Below are positions 34,642-43,223 of a DNA stretch of 64,000 bases, piece by piece. The notes below the pieces were generated by a model that was given only the letters and a program-made list of their open reading frames with translations, was not told where the DNA came from and ran no database searches. Made by a program: the position numbers and the translations under genes. Every line of letters begins with the position of its first letter. Position 1 is the stretch's first letter. The DNA is from Amycolatopsis sp. NBC_00345 (GTDB lineage Bacteria; Actinomycetota; Actinomycetes; Mycobacteriales; Pseudonocardiaceae), in contig NZ_CP107995.1 in the NCBI RefSeq assembly GCF_036116635.1, positions 4,774,001-4,838,000 on the forward strand. The letters run 5' to 3'.

Positions 34642-36027
34642 ATGACCACGACCGTCAACGACCCGTCACCGTCCGGCGAGGAGCCGATCGCGCCGCCCGC
34701 GCCGCAAGTCCGCCCCCCGCGACCCGCCTTCGCGGTGAGCATGCTGGCCCGCCGGCTGCACTTCCTCGCCGGGCTGTCGATCGCGCCGTTTCTCGCGGTG
34801 CTGTGCCTGAGCGGGCTCGCCTATGCTTTCACGCCCCAGATCAACGACCTCTTCTACGCCGGCGAGCAGTCCGTGACCGTCCAGGACGGACCGGTTTATC
34901 CCCTGTCCGAACAGGTCCGGGCCGCCTTGGCCACCCGTCCGGCGGACACGCTCGGCTCCGTCGTCACCCCCGCCGCACCGGACGCCGCGACTCAGGTCGT
35001 GCTCTCCGAACCGGGACTGGACTCGGCCGAAGCCCGCACGGTGTATGTCAATCCCTACACCAACCACGTCACGGGCGACCTCGTCACCGTCAGCGGCCGC
35101 CCGCCCGCGCAGCAGTGGCTGCGGGAGTTCCACGGCAACCTGCACCTCGGCGAACCCGGCCGGCTCTACTCGGAGTTCGTCGCCAGCTGGCTCCCGTTCG
35201 TCGTCCTGGGCGGCCTCGTCCTGTGGATCGGGCAGCGCCGCCGGGCGAAGCGGCTTCGCGCGCTATTCCTGCCGGAGACGGGGCAACAGCCCGGCCGGGC
35301 CCGCACCCGGGCCTGGCACGGCGCGCTCGGCCTGTGGCTCGCGGCCGGCCTGCTCGCGGTCAGCGTCACCGGGCTGACCTGGTCGGCCTACGCCGGTGAC
35401 CGCTTCGACAAAGCGGTCGCCGCGCTCGACGGCAAGTCGCCCAGCCTGACCGCGCCCCCGGTGACCGCACCGCGTGGCGGGCAGCCGATCTCCATCGACG
35501 CCGCCTTGGCGATCGCCCGGGCCCAAGGCTTGAAAGGCGCCGTGACGATCACCCCGCCGGCCGCGGAGGCGAAGCCGTTCAAAGTCGCCGAAACGTCCGA
35601 CCGCCTCCCGATCCGGAAGGGCAGCGTCGCGATCGACCCCTACTCCGGGCAGGTCAGCGCGCGCCTGGGCTGGCCGGACTACCCACTGCTCGCCAAGCTG
35701 ACCGCGCTCGGCATCGCGGCGCACAGCGGCACCTTGCTCGGACTGGCCAACCAGCTCGTGATGGCCCTGCTCGCCCTCGGCACGCTGGTCCTGCTGGCGT
35801 TCGGCTACCGGATGTGGTGGAAACGCCGCCCGGCCGGCCGGCGGCGCGCACCGGCGCCGCCGCCGGTCTGGCGGCACCTCCCGTGGCCGGTGGTGGCCGG
35901 CGCCGTGGTGGTGGTCGCGGCCGTCGGCTGGGCCATGCCGGTCTTCGGGGTCAGCCTGATCGCCTTCATCGTGCTGGACGGCATGATCGCCACCGTCACG
36001 CGACAGCGGCAACCGGACAGCGCCTGA
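34642..36027 (+). CDS. PepSY-associated TM protein, copy 1
   Basis: A 461-residue inner-membrane protein. TM1 is RLHFLAGLSIAPFLAVLCLSGLAYAF. The first PepSY-type domain includes VYVNPYTNHVTGDLV. Next come EFHGNLHLGEPGR, TM2-TM3 around WHGALGLWLAAGLLAVSVTG, a second PepSY domain (SIDAALAIARAQGLKGAVTI, VAIDPYSGQVSARLGW), and three C-terminal TMs. The family is found next to iron- or copper-handling genes and may reduce or move metal. It is paralogous to 41752-43143. No terminator is seen before it, so it may be co-transcribed with YcnI. Confidence 0.88.
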   Translation: MTTTVNDPSPSGEEPIAPPAPQVRPPRPAFAVSMLARRLHFLAGLSIAPFLAVLCLSGLAYAFTPQINDLFYAGEQSVTVQDGPVYPLSEQVRAALATRPADTLGSVVTPAAPDAATQVVLSEPGLDSAEARTVYVNPYTNHVTGDLVTVSGRPPAQQWLREFHGNLHLGEPGRLYSEFVASWLPFVVLGGLVLWIGQRRRAKRLRALFLPETGQQPGRARTRAWHGALGLWLAAGLLAVSVTGLTWSAYAGDRFDKAVAALDGKSPSLTAPPVTAPRGGQPISIDAALAIARAQGLKGAVTITPPAAEAKPFKVAETSDRLPIRKGSVAIDPYSGQVSARLGWPDYPLLAKLTALGIAAHSGTLLGLANQLVMALLALGTLVLLAFGYRMWWKRRPAGRRRAPAPPPVWRHLPWPVVAGAVVVVAAVGWAMPVFGVSLIAFIVLDGMIATVTRQRQPDSA

Positions 36028-36083
36028 CCGGACAACGCCTGACCGCCCGCCGGGCCGGTCGCCCCACCGGCGTCCGGCCCGGT

Positions 36084-36812
36084 TCAGGCCGCGCGGTGGT
36101 GGCCGGCCGGGCGCCGCCGGCGCGGTGCGCGGACGGGCGGCCCGGCGGCGGCCTCGCCGGCGGGCGCGGCTTCGTCGATCGGAGTGGCGGCCACGTCGGC
36201 GGTGCGCGGATTCGGGTGCCGGCGATCGCGGTACCGGCGGTGGACGGCGAAGAGCAGCACCGCCCCCAGCACGGCCAGGACATGCGTCAGCAAGCGCGCC
36301 GCCGTGATCTCGCCGCCGGCCACGTCGGCCACCGACAGCCCGGTCAGGACCAGCACGAAACCGGTGAACAGGGGCAGCTGGCCCGACGCCGCGCGGGGGC
36401 GCAGTGCGGCCCAGAACAGCCCGATGCCCAGGCCCAGGTTCCAGGCGCTGCTCTCGTGGGCGAGGTGCTGGACCATCGACCCGGCCGGCATGCCGGTGAA
36501 CCCGGTGGCGACGCCCAGCAGCTGCCCGGCGGCCAGCGCCAGCTGGGCGGCGGCCACGACGCCCAGTGCGATCCTGGCCGGCGACCTCGCGCCGCGGGGA
36601 ACGGAGATCCGCTCGAGGATCGCCTCGGTGAGATCGGGCAGTTCCGGCGCCGCCCGCACGACCAGTGCGCGCCGCAGCACCTGCGCGCCGCTGTGCCACG
36701 AACGGCACTCAGCGCAGGTCTCGAGGTGGCGGTCCACCACGTCCGGCGGTATCGGCTCCCGCTCACCGTCGATCCTGGCGGACAGGGCCTCCCGGTACAC
36801 ATCGCAGCTCAC
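36084..36812 (-). CDS. Zinc-binding anti-sigma factor (membrane), partner of SigC
   Basis: A 242-residue protein that begins SCDVYREALSARIDGE and has the HxxxCxxC motif in DRHLETCAECRSW, the zf-HC2 anti-sigma fold. About four TM segments follow (for example IALGVVAAAQLALAAGQLLG, LFTGFVLVLTGLSV). GTG start at 36812, 47 bp after the sigma stop. It would hold SigC at the membrane until a redox or metal signal disturbs the zinc site. The C-terminal tail is rich in Arg/Pro/Ala. Confidence 0.88.
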   Translation of the reverse strand: MSCDVYREALSARIDGEREPIPPDVVDRHLETCAECRSWHSGAQVLRRALVVRAAPELPDLTEAILERISVPRGARSPARIALGVVAAAQLALAAGQLLGVATGFTGMPAGSMVQHLAHESSAWNLGLGIGLFWAALRPRAASGQLPLFTGFVLVLTGLSVADVAGGEITAARLLTHVLAVLGAVLLFAVHRRYRDRRHPNPRTADVAATPIDEAAPAGEAAAGPPVRAPRRRRPAGHHRAA

Positions 36813-36859
36813 CCTTTGTACAGTCGCCCAGCCGCCGGGAAAGTTCCCGGGCACCGGCC

Positions 36860-37423
36860 TCAGCCGTTCGACACGGCCCACCGCGGCGGCGGGCCGGCCG
36901 CGAGCGCGCCGGCGAGATCCTGGCGGGCGCGAAAGATCCGGGAGCGGATGGTGCCCACGGCGCAGCCGCAGATCTCGGCGGTCTCCACATAGGACAGTCC
37001 GAGCAGCTGGGTGAGCACGAATGCTTCCCGGCGCTCGGTGTCCAGCGCCGTGATCAGCTGCCGGAGGACCACGATCCGCCCGTGATCCGGTTCGGTCGCA
37101 CCGGCGTGTTCCGCCAGGCTCGCCCACTCGTCGGACAGTTTCATCCGGGGCCGGCGATCCTGCCTGCGCAGGTGATCGGCGGCCACTCGTTTCGCGATGG
37201 AGAACAGCCACACGCGGGCGGGCGAGCGGCCCTGATAACCCGGCAATGCGGCGAAAGCACGCAGATAAGTCTCCTGCACGAGGTCTTCCGCGACACCGGC
37301 CGCCGAGAGGTATCTGAGCAGGCTGTGCAGCTGACGCTGGGTGCCGGAGACGAACCGGGTCGCGGCGGCCACGTCACCCCGGGCGGCGCTGAAGGCATCT
37401 CGGGTGATCTCGTCGTCGTCCAC
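36860..37423 (-). CDS. sigC: ECF sigma factor SigC
   Basis: A 187-residue ECF factor that matches Mtb SigC in key stretches: LLRYLSAAGVAEDLVQETYLRAF, ARVWLFSIAKRVAADHLRR, then region 4 FVLTQLLGLSYVETAEICGCAVGTIRSRIFRAR. SigC of mycobacteria controls copper acquisition, which fits the YcnI and PepSY genes nearby and the CopC-CopD gene. GTG 37423 is the start. It is followed by its putative anti-sigma gene, and its targets may lie in this window. Confidence 0.87.
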   Translation of the reverse strand: MDDDEITRDAFSAARGDVAAATRFVSGTQRQLHSLLRYLSAAGVAEDLVQETYLRAFAALPGYQGRSPARVWLFSIAKRVAADHLRRQDRRPRMKLSDEWASLAEHAGATEPDHGRIVVLRQLITALDTERREAFVLTQLLGLSYVETAEICGCAVGTIRSRIFRARQDLAGALAAGPPPRWAVSNG

Positions 37424-37571
37424 TGCCGTCGTCCCTTCGTCCGCGCGGAGTGCGTAAATTCATCCACCGTCATGCCGGATTGAATGGTGAGGAAAGTGGG
37501 AACTTTTTAATCGGCTCACCACTCGGGAAAAAGGCGCAGCCCGGTGTTTCCCGGCCGGACTGGTGCGGGGA

Positions 37572-38396
37572 TCAGGCGGGACAGTGCTCGGGGATGCGCT
37601 CGCTGAGGTGGTGCCGGGACAGCCGGGCCCCCGCGATCGCGGCCTTGACGTCGAGCTCGGCGACGACGACGGCGGGCTTCGCGCCGGTTCTCGCCCGGAT
37701 GTCACCGCTCGGGTCGACCACCTTCGCCTGCCCGAGGAACCGGGTGCCGTTCATCACCCCGGCCTGGTTCGCGGACACGAACACGACCTGGTTCTCCGCC
37801 GCCCGGACCCAGTCGTACACGTCGAACAGCCGGGACTGGCGATCTCGCGCCGGGCCGGGCGAACGGCTGCTCGTCGCCCAGGAGGACAGGCACGCCACGA
37901 TCTCGGCACCATCGCCCGCGAGCCCGCGCGCCGATTCGGGGAACGTCTTGTCGTAGTCGATCATCATGCCGACCCGCCCGGCCGGGGTGTCGAAGGCGCG
38001 GAACCCCGCGCCCGCCGTGTGCAGGACGGCCTCGGCCGGCGAGAGGTACACCTTGCGATGCCGGCCGAGCACACCGTCCCCGGAAACGCAGACGGCCGCG
38101 GTATGGCGCGCGCCGTCCTTGCCCGCCTCGCAGTAGCCCAGGCACACCACCATTTCCGCCGCGAGGGTGGCGATATTCCGCAGGATCCGGTCGTCCGGGC
38201 CCAGCGCCGGCGGCAGGTTGTCCGGATCGGGCTGGTGGAAGTCGGCCAGGCACCCGCCGAGCGCGCCGTCCGGCAGCGCCAGGAACGCGGCACCCGCGAC
38301 GCGGGCCTCCTCGATCAGCGTCCTGATGCGGTCGAGGTCGAACTGGAGGTCGCGGCCGAAGTGGGCGGCGACCGTGGCGATCCGCATGAGTCCCAT
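37572..38396 (-). CDS. Nitrilase-superfamily protein lacking the catalytic cysteine
   Basis: The 274-residue protein has the carbon-nitrogen hydrolase fold. The three catalytic positions read Asp43 in LPDGALGG (normally Glu), Lys115 in GRHRKVYLSP (kept), and Asp147 in GMMIDYDKTFPES (normally Cys in xICYDxxFPE). The Cys-to-Asp change removes the nucleophile, so ordinary amidase or nitrilase activity is not expected. It starts 12 bp after the stop of the secreted protein and 148 bp before the sigC gene, probably in one transcript with the former. It could bind a small molecule or act as a scaffold. Confidence 0.85.
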   Translation of the reverse strand: MGLMRIATVAAHFGRDLQFDLDRIRTLIEEARVAGAAFLALPDGALGGCLADFHQPDPDNLPPALGPDDRILRNIATLAAEMVVCLGYCEAGKDGARHTAAVCVSGDGVLGRHRKVYLSPAEAVLHTAGAGFRAFDTPAGRVGMMIDYDKTFPESARGLAGDGAEIVACLSSWATSSRSPGPARDRQSRLFDVYDWVRAAENQVVFVSANQAGVMNGTRFLGQAKVVDPSGDIRARTGAKPAVVVAELDVKAAIAGARLSRHHLSERIPEHCPA

Positions 38397-38408
38397 CCGC
38401 TGCCGCTC

Positions 38409-39278
38409 CTAAGAAGTGCGCTCGGCGCGTCGCAGGATCCACCGGCGGATCAGCAGGGTGCCCACCAGCACGGCGAGCAAAGCCGCGGACAGCGTCGGCG
38501 GGCTGATGCCGCCGTGCGAAGAGGCGGGCAGCGCCTCGGCCGTGCCCGGCGACTGGCCACCGAGCCGCCGGGCCGCGGCTTCGACCTCGGGAACCGGCGG
38601 AACCGCCGCGGCCCCGGTCCCGCCCGGGACGCCGTTCGCCGGGAGTCCCGTCCCGAAAACCCCGCCCTGGGCCGGTCCTCCCGGATAGCGCGGAGAGAGC
38701 ACGGCGCCGGGAATCTCCTGCCCCAGCCGGGCTCCGCCGCCCGGCGCGTCCGGCCCGCCGCCACTGGGCGACAACGGCGGCGGCGAACCGGGAGACGCCG
38801 GTGGTGACGGCGCGGGTGCCGGCGGAGCGGGGCCGCCGGGTTGGACCGGGATCCCGCATTCCGCGCTCAGCAGCGCCTTCAGCGGCGGGCCCAGCACGTC
38901 GATCACCGGCGCCAGCACGGAAACCTCGCGCAGTTTCGTGAGCGCGGCGCCGGCGATCGCGCCGCCGGGGATCAGGCCCTCCGTCGCACCGATCGCGCCG
39001 ACGGGGATCGGCGGCAGGGTGTTCCAGACCTCCGTGAACGCCGGGCGCAGCACGTCGAGCGGGTCGAGCGGGCCGAGCACCGAGAGGATCCGCGGGGTCA
39101 GCGCGGCAGGCGCCACGGAGACGGGCCGGCCGGGTTCGCCCCGCGCGGTCGCCGCGCAGCTGTCCAGCGTGACCGGCTGGGCCGCCTGCGCGGGAGCCAC
39201 CCCGGCGACGCAGAGCGCGCCGGACACGGCCGCGACGGCCAGCACCCGCGGGAAAGCCTTTGCTCGCGAAGCACTCAT
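38409..39278 (-). CDS. Secreted, C-terminally anchored proline-rich protein (paralogue S1)
   Basis: A 289-residue protein. It has a signal peptide (FPRVLAVAAVSGALCVAGVAPAQA), then a roughly 110-residue domain with two cysteines (LDSCAA, ALLSAECGIPV) and the motif LDPLDVLRPAFTEVW. A Pro/Gly/Ser-rich stalk and a C-terminal TM (LSAALLAVLVGTLLI) with an RRAERTS anchor follow. The domain is shared with S2 at 50862: C-x2-spaced start, PG..V, LDPL, IPG..IA.A, CGI. No known family is recognised. The nitrilase-like gene follows 12 bp later on the same strand. Confidence 0.8.
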   Translation of the reverse strand: MSASRAKAFPRVLAVAAVSGALCVAGVAPAQAAQPVTLDSCAATARGEPGRPVSVAPAALTPRILSVLGPLDPLDVLRPAFTEVWNTLPPIPVGAIGATEGLIPGGAIAGAALTKLREVSVLAPVIDVLGPPLKALLSAECGIPVQPGGPAPPAPAPSPPASPGSPPPLSPSGGGPDAPGGGARLGQEIPGAVLSPRYPGGPAQGGVFGTGLPANGVPGGTGAAAVPPVPEVEAAARRLGGQSPGTAEALPASSHGGISPPTLSAALLAVLVGTLLIRRWILRRAERTS

Positions 39279-39969
39279 CGCCACCTCCTCGGGAACGGGT
39301 CCGGTCCTTTCCGCACGCACAGCGATCACAAACCCGCTCACTTTCTCGGCGCCTTCTCGAATGCCGGATGCACCACTGGTCAAATCGAATACCGGGAAAT
39401 CCAAGAAGGCGAAGGCGCCCGGAATGCCCGCCACCTCGATGGCGACATAATGGCACGCCCGTGACCGATCTGACCAGCAGGTGACGAATCGCCCCGAGCG
39501 GCGTACCGGGAAGTCGTTAACCGGCCGGTCATGACCAAGCCAGGGGCGATTTCGGAGGATCACCGCAGTTCACGGGCCGATTCGGCGTAACCGCCCGATC
39601 AACCGTCCCGGCCCGGCGCGTTGTGGGCGGTTGTTGTTCTCCGGCCAAACAGCTGCCACCCACCGGTCCACCGGGCAACGGCAGTGAACAGCGCGGAACA
39701 CCGCCGGGCCGCGACACCTATTTGCGTTGCCACCGGAATCAGTCCGCCACAGTCTTCGTCATTCACATTTAACGACGCCGAAACCCGGCGCCGGCAATGC
39801 TCTCCGATTAACACCGTGTTACCGGAACCGCCCCACGCCCAGGCCCGGCCGCGCGTTCGTTATTGCAGTTCCGAATTCTTCTGTTCTCCGCCACCCGGGT
39901 CGCGGCGTCCTACACTCGTAGTCTCCACCGATGGTCCACGAAATGCGCGACGAGGGGAAGTGACGAGCG
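39279..39969. other. Intergenic region between S1 and a small protein gene
   Basis: About 690 bp without a convincing gene on either strand. G+C is lower than around it, particularly 39720-39930. It must hold the S1 promoter on the minus strand and the promoter of the plus-strand gene at 39970. A 10-codon frame (MVHEMRDEGK) at about 39934 overlaps the ribosome site of the latter and is unlikely to matter. Confidence 0.5.
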
Positions 39970-40206
39970 ATGACAACCCGACGCACCGTCGCGACGAGGA
40001 CCGGCCACCGGCGGCGTACGCCGGAACGCTGGACCGTGACCTGCCGGACCGGGAACGGGCGGCGGGCGGAGGTCTCCGTCCAGTGGACCGGCGACGGAGT
40101 GAGCCTGGTGGCGCCCGAAGGAACCGTGGTCCTCACCGGCCTCCAGCTCGGCCGGCTGCGGGCCGCGCTGCGTGAGGCGATCCTGGTCTGCGACTCGGCG
40201 GAGTGA
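39970..40206 (+). CDS. Small hypothetical protein
   Basis: A 78-residue, arginine/threonine-rich product with a well-placed GAGGGGAAG ribosome site. The C-terminal half (EVSVQWTGDGVSLVAPEG, then LQLGRLRAALREAILVCDSAE) looks like a compact beta-then-helix fold seen in many small actinobacterial proteins of unknown role. Codon use fits the genome. It lies convergent to the IS630-derived gene with a 13-bp gap. Confidence 0.6.
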   Translation: MTTRRTVATRTGHRRRTPERWTVTCRTGNGRRAEVSVQWTGDGVSLVAPEGTVVLTGLQLGRLRAALREAILVCDSAE

Positions 40207-40219
40207 GCGGCGCCGGTCC

Positions 40220-41038
40220 TCACCCTCGCGGCGGGCCGAACCGGACCGGGATCCCGTCCGATGCCGACCGCAGGATGTCCTGTCCCTGCACGGGCCAGGT
40301 GTCCACGACCACGTCGAGCCGCCGGCCGGTCTGACTGCTCAGCCGCCGCAGGAACTCCCGCGCCCGATCGGCGTCGAACGGCCCGAGCCCCGCCTGGAAG
40401 TACAGCACCCCGCGCCGGGAAACGGCGGACATCACGTTCACGTCGCCGAAGTAGTCCCGGAAGCCGCTCATCAGGTTGTGCCCCGCGGAGAACTGGCCGC
40501 GACCGGCGCCGGGCGGGGTACGCGGGCGGGTCCAGGCCAGCCACACCACTTCACGGCCGGGCAGCCCCGGATCGGCGCCCCCGGGAAACACCCGCCGGGC
40601 CGGCGCCGGCCGATCGCGCGCCGCCGCGTCATCGTCGAGGAAGCTCCAGCGGGTGAGGTAGTGGGTCACCGTGGTGGTGCTGAGCAGGACGCGGAACCGG
40701 TGGTTGACCAGTTCCGCCACCGCCTGCCGGTTCCACAGCAGGTGGGGCAGGCCGTACGTCTCCGGCGTCCCGGCGATGATGGCCTTGACGGCCCATGCCT
40801 GCTGTGCCGGGGAAAGCGCCAGCTGCTCACCCGGGCGCCGTCCCCGCGGCTTCGGCCGGAAGGCCCGGTCGCCCGCTGTCCGGTAGGCACGCACCCACTC
40901 GCCCACCGTCTTGCGCGAAAGACCGAACGCGCGCGCCACCTCGGCCCTGGAGGAGCCCGCCTCCACCGCCACCACGGCTCGCCGGCGCAGGACTTCCAGC
41001 GCGTCAGCCGGAATCCCGCGTGCGTCGCCTGCAGTCAT
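40220..41038 (-). CDS. Domesticated IS630-transposase-like DNA-binding protein 1
   Basis: A 272-residue protein. The N-terminal HTH (AVVAVEAGSSRAEVARAFGL, SRKTVGEWVRAYRTAGD) and second winged segment (LLWNRQAVAELVNHRFRVLL, TTVTHYL) are those of IS630-family transposases. The RNase-H part is damaged. The first acidic pair (WGDE-like) reads WLAWTRP. The second Asp remains in VVVDTWPVQ. The protein ends before the third motif (normally LPPYSPELNP). No terminal inverted repeats were seen. It should bind DNA but not transpose. Paralogues lie at 49918 and 51719. Confidence 0.82.
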   Translation of the reverse strand: MTAGDARGIPADALEVLRRRAVVAVEAGSSRAEVARAFGLSRKTVGEWVRAYRTAGDRAFRPKPRGRRPGEQLALSPAQQAWAVKAIIAGTPETYGLPHLLWNRQAVAELVNHRFRVLLSTTTVTHYLTRWSFLDDDAAARDRPAPARRVFPGGADPGLPGREVVWLAWTRPRTPPGAGRGQFSAGHNLMSGFRDYFGDVNVMSAVSRRGVLYFQAGLGPFDADRAREFLRRLSSQTGRRLDVVVDTWPVQGQDILRSASDGIPVRFGPPRG

Positions 41039-41215
41039 GTTTCCCAAGGCTCGAAAGGTAGGCAACCCCGCGAAGTCACCGATTATCCCCAGATGAACCT
41101 TTTGATCCGAAATGGGACAAGCGAGCCGACAGCGGTGACACGGCCGTAACACGGATGACCATAATCGTCCACAATGGAGCATCAAGGGCGAGCGGCGGTG
41201 CGGTCAGCCCTGGAT

Positions 41216-41641
41216 TCACCGGGCGGACGGCATCGGCAGGCCCAGCCACCACCTCGCGTCGGCGACCAGGTCCGGCACGGTGACCGGGTCGAGCGTGGCG
41301 AGGAACGCGTCCTGCGCCCGCCGCAGCACACCGCGGAGCCGGCACGGGCCCAGCAGCGGGCACGGCGGATCGTCCTGGCATCCCACGACGTCGCCGACCC
41401 CTTCGAGTTCCCGCACGAGCCAGCCGACCGACGCCGTCCGGCCGAGGTCGGTGAGGGTCAGGCCGGCCCCGGCCGCCACCACGCCGAGCCCTCGCAGCCG
41501 CCCGACGGCGACCTCCACCTCGGCTCGCGGCCCGCCCACCGCGAGCGCCACTTCCCCGCTCGCCGGCGGTTCGGCCCGGGCGGGCCGGGCCAGGTGGAGA
41601 ATCACCCTGAGCGCAAGATCCGTGGATTTCGTCAACCGCAC
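41216..41641 (-). CDS. Rrf2-family Fe-S regulator, NsrR-like
   Basis: A 141-residue protein that starts RLTKSTDLALRVILHLAR, the Rrf2/NsrR N-terminus, with a winged helix. The three cluster cysteines are Cys88, Cys94 and Cys100 (CX5CX5C), the same spacing as the nitric-oxide sensor NsrR of Streptomyces coelicolor. A 4Fe-4S cluster and NO sensing are therefore likely. GTG start at 41641. It lies 110 bp downstream of the copper operon, same strand. No flavohaemoglobin or other known NO-detoxifying gene is in the window, so its targets are open. Confidence 0.85.
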   Translation of the reverse strand: MRLTKSTDLALRVILHLARPARAEPPASGEVALAVGGPRAEVEVAVGRLRGLGVVAAGAGLTLTDLGRTASVGWLVRELEGVGDVVGCQDDPPCPLLGPCRLRGVLRRAQDAFLATLDPVTVPDLVADARWWLGLPMPSAR

Positions 41642-41751
41642 CCGCGTACGGTACAAAACGGGCCGGTCCGGGCGCGCGGTCGCGATGTGACATTCGTGTG
41701 AAGTCTTCCGCGCCGGGGAACTGCCCGCGCGGCACGGACGACGGGGACGCT

Positions 41752-43143
41752 TCAGCCCTGACGCGGCCGGGGTGCGGCGGGTTCGCGTTTCCGTTTCCGG
41801 GTGAGCCCGGCGAGCACCGCGTCGAAGATCACGAACAGCACCAGGCTGACCGCGAACACCGGCAGCACCCAGCCGATCGCCGCCACGCCCAGCACGACGG
41901 CCAAGAGCACCGGACGCGGCACCTGCCGCCACACCGGGCGCGGCAGCGATGACCACCGTGGCCGGTAAGGGTTGTGGATCCACCACATCCGGTAGCCCAG
42001 CCCGATCAGCACCAGGGTGGCGGCCGCCACCAGGGCCAGCAGGATCTGGTTGGCCAGCCCGAACAGCGTGCCGGTGTGGAACTCGGCGCCCAGCACGGAA
42101 AGCTTGGCCAGTGGCGAGTAGTCGCGCCAGCCGATGCGCTCGGTGACCCGCGCCGTGTAGGGGTCGATCGTGATGCTGTCCCGTTGCATCGGCAGGCCTT
42201 CGGACGTCTCGGCCGCGGTGAACGGCGTGGCGCCGTGGGCCGGGGTCACGGTCAGCTCGCCCGTGAGCCCGGCCGACTCGGCGACGTCCAGCGCCTCGTC
42301 GAGCCCGATCGGCTGAACGCCGGGCAGTACCCGCACCGGCGCCGCGACGAGCGCCGGCGCCCGGAGGTGCACCGGGTCGACCGTCTGGTCTCCCCGCCCG
42401 CCCGCGAACTGCGACATGGACAGGCCGGTCACGCCGGCGACGAGCAGACCGGCGGCCAGCCACAGACCGAGCGCACCGTGCACGCTACGCAACCGCAGCC
42501 AGCCCTTTTTCCCTTCCGGGACCGGCAGCAGGACCTCGCGCAGCCGCCGTTTGCGGCGCGTCCGGGCGAACCACAGGATCAGGCCGCCCACCACGAGCAA
42601 CGGCAGCCAGCTCGCGGCCAGCTCCGCGTACACCCGCCCCACCGGCCCCAGCTGCAGGTTGCTGTGCAGGTCGCGCAACCAGGTGTTCGCGGGCAACCGG
42701 TTGTTCACAGTGGACAGTTCACCGTTGATGTAGTTCGTGTACGGGTCGACGAACACGGTCCGGTCCCCCGCGGCGCCCCGCACCGACAGCACCACCCGCG
42801 TGGTCCGGTCCGGCGCGGGTGCCGTGATGATCGACTTCAGCGTGCACTCGGGGTGCGCCCGCAGGGCCGCCCGCACCTGGTCCGACACCGGGTGCGCCGG
42901 GCCGACGGCCCGGCTGACGTGCAGGTCCGAGTGGTACAGGCTGTCGTGGATCTGCGGGCTGAAGACGTAGACCAGCCCGGTCAGGCACAGCACCATGAGG
43001 AACGGCGCGACCAGGATCCCGGCCAGGAAGTGCACGCGGCGCGCGAGAAGCTGCAGCGCGCTGTTCGGCCGGGGCGCGCGCCTGCGCCCGGTGGTCCCCG
43101 GGTCCTGGCCCCGGGATCGGTGTTCGGCACTTCGCGTGGACAA
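41752..43143 (-). CDS. PepSY-associated TM protein, copy 2
   Basis: A 463-residue paralogue of 34642-36027, matching it throughout: RRVHFLAGILVAPFLMVLCLTGLVYVF, VFVDPYTNYINGELS, RDLHSNLQLGPVGR, VHGALGLWLAAGLLVAGVTGLS, ITIDPYTARVTERIGW, and a C-terminal three-TM block. TTG 43143 with GAAGGAG spaced 6 bp is the best start. It is the last gene of the operon propeller - YcnI2 - CopCD - PepSY2, after an 80-bp gap. Confidence 0.85.
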   Translation of the reverse strand: MSTRSAEHRSRGQDPGTTGRRRAPRPNSALQLLARRVHFLAGILVAPFLMVLCLTGLVYVFSPQIHDSLYHSDLHVSRAVGPAHPVSDQVRAALRAHPECTLKSIITAPAPDRTTRVVLSVRGAAGDRTVFVDPYTNYINGELSTVNNRLPANTWLRDLHSNLQLGPVGRVYAELAASWLPLLVVGGLILWFARTRRKRRLREVLLPVPEGKKGWLRLRSVHGALGLWLAAGLLVAGVTGLSMSQFAGGRGDQTVDPVHLRAPALVAAPVRVLPGVQPIGLDEALDVAESAGLTGELTVTPAHGATPFTAAETSEGLPMQRDSITIDPYTARVTERIGWRDYSPLAKLSVLGAEFHTGTLFGLANQILLALVAAATLVLIGLGYRMWWIHNPYRPRWSSLPRPVWRQVPRPVLLAVVLGVAAIGWVLPVFAVSLVLFVIFDAVLAGLTRKRKREPAAPRPRQG

Positions 43144-43223
43144 GGCAGCTCCTTCGCCGAGTGCGGGATTCGGGCCACATCGCACGGATGCCGGCGCCGG
43201 CGGCGGGCTCGCCGGCGGCCCCG

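Noticed and set aside
39934..39963. Ten-codon frame MVHEMRDEGK before the small gene at 39970
   Set aside because: It lies on the ribosome site of the following gene, has no ribosome site of its own, and is too short to support.
40220..41038. Active IS630 insertion element
   Set aside because: Catalytic residues are missing, the C-terminal motif is absent, and no terminal inverted repeats or duplications were seen.
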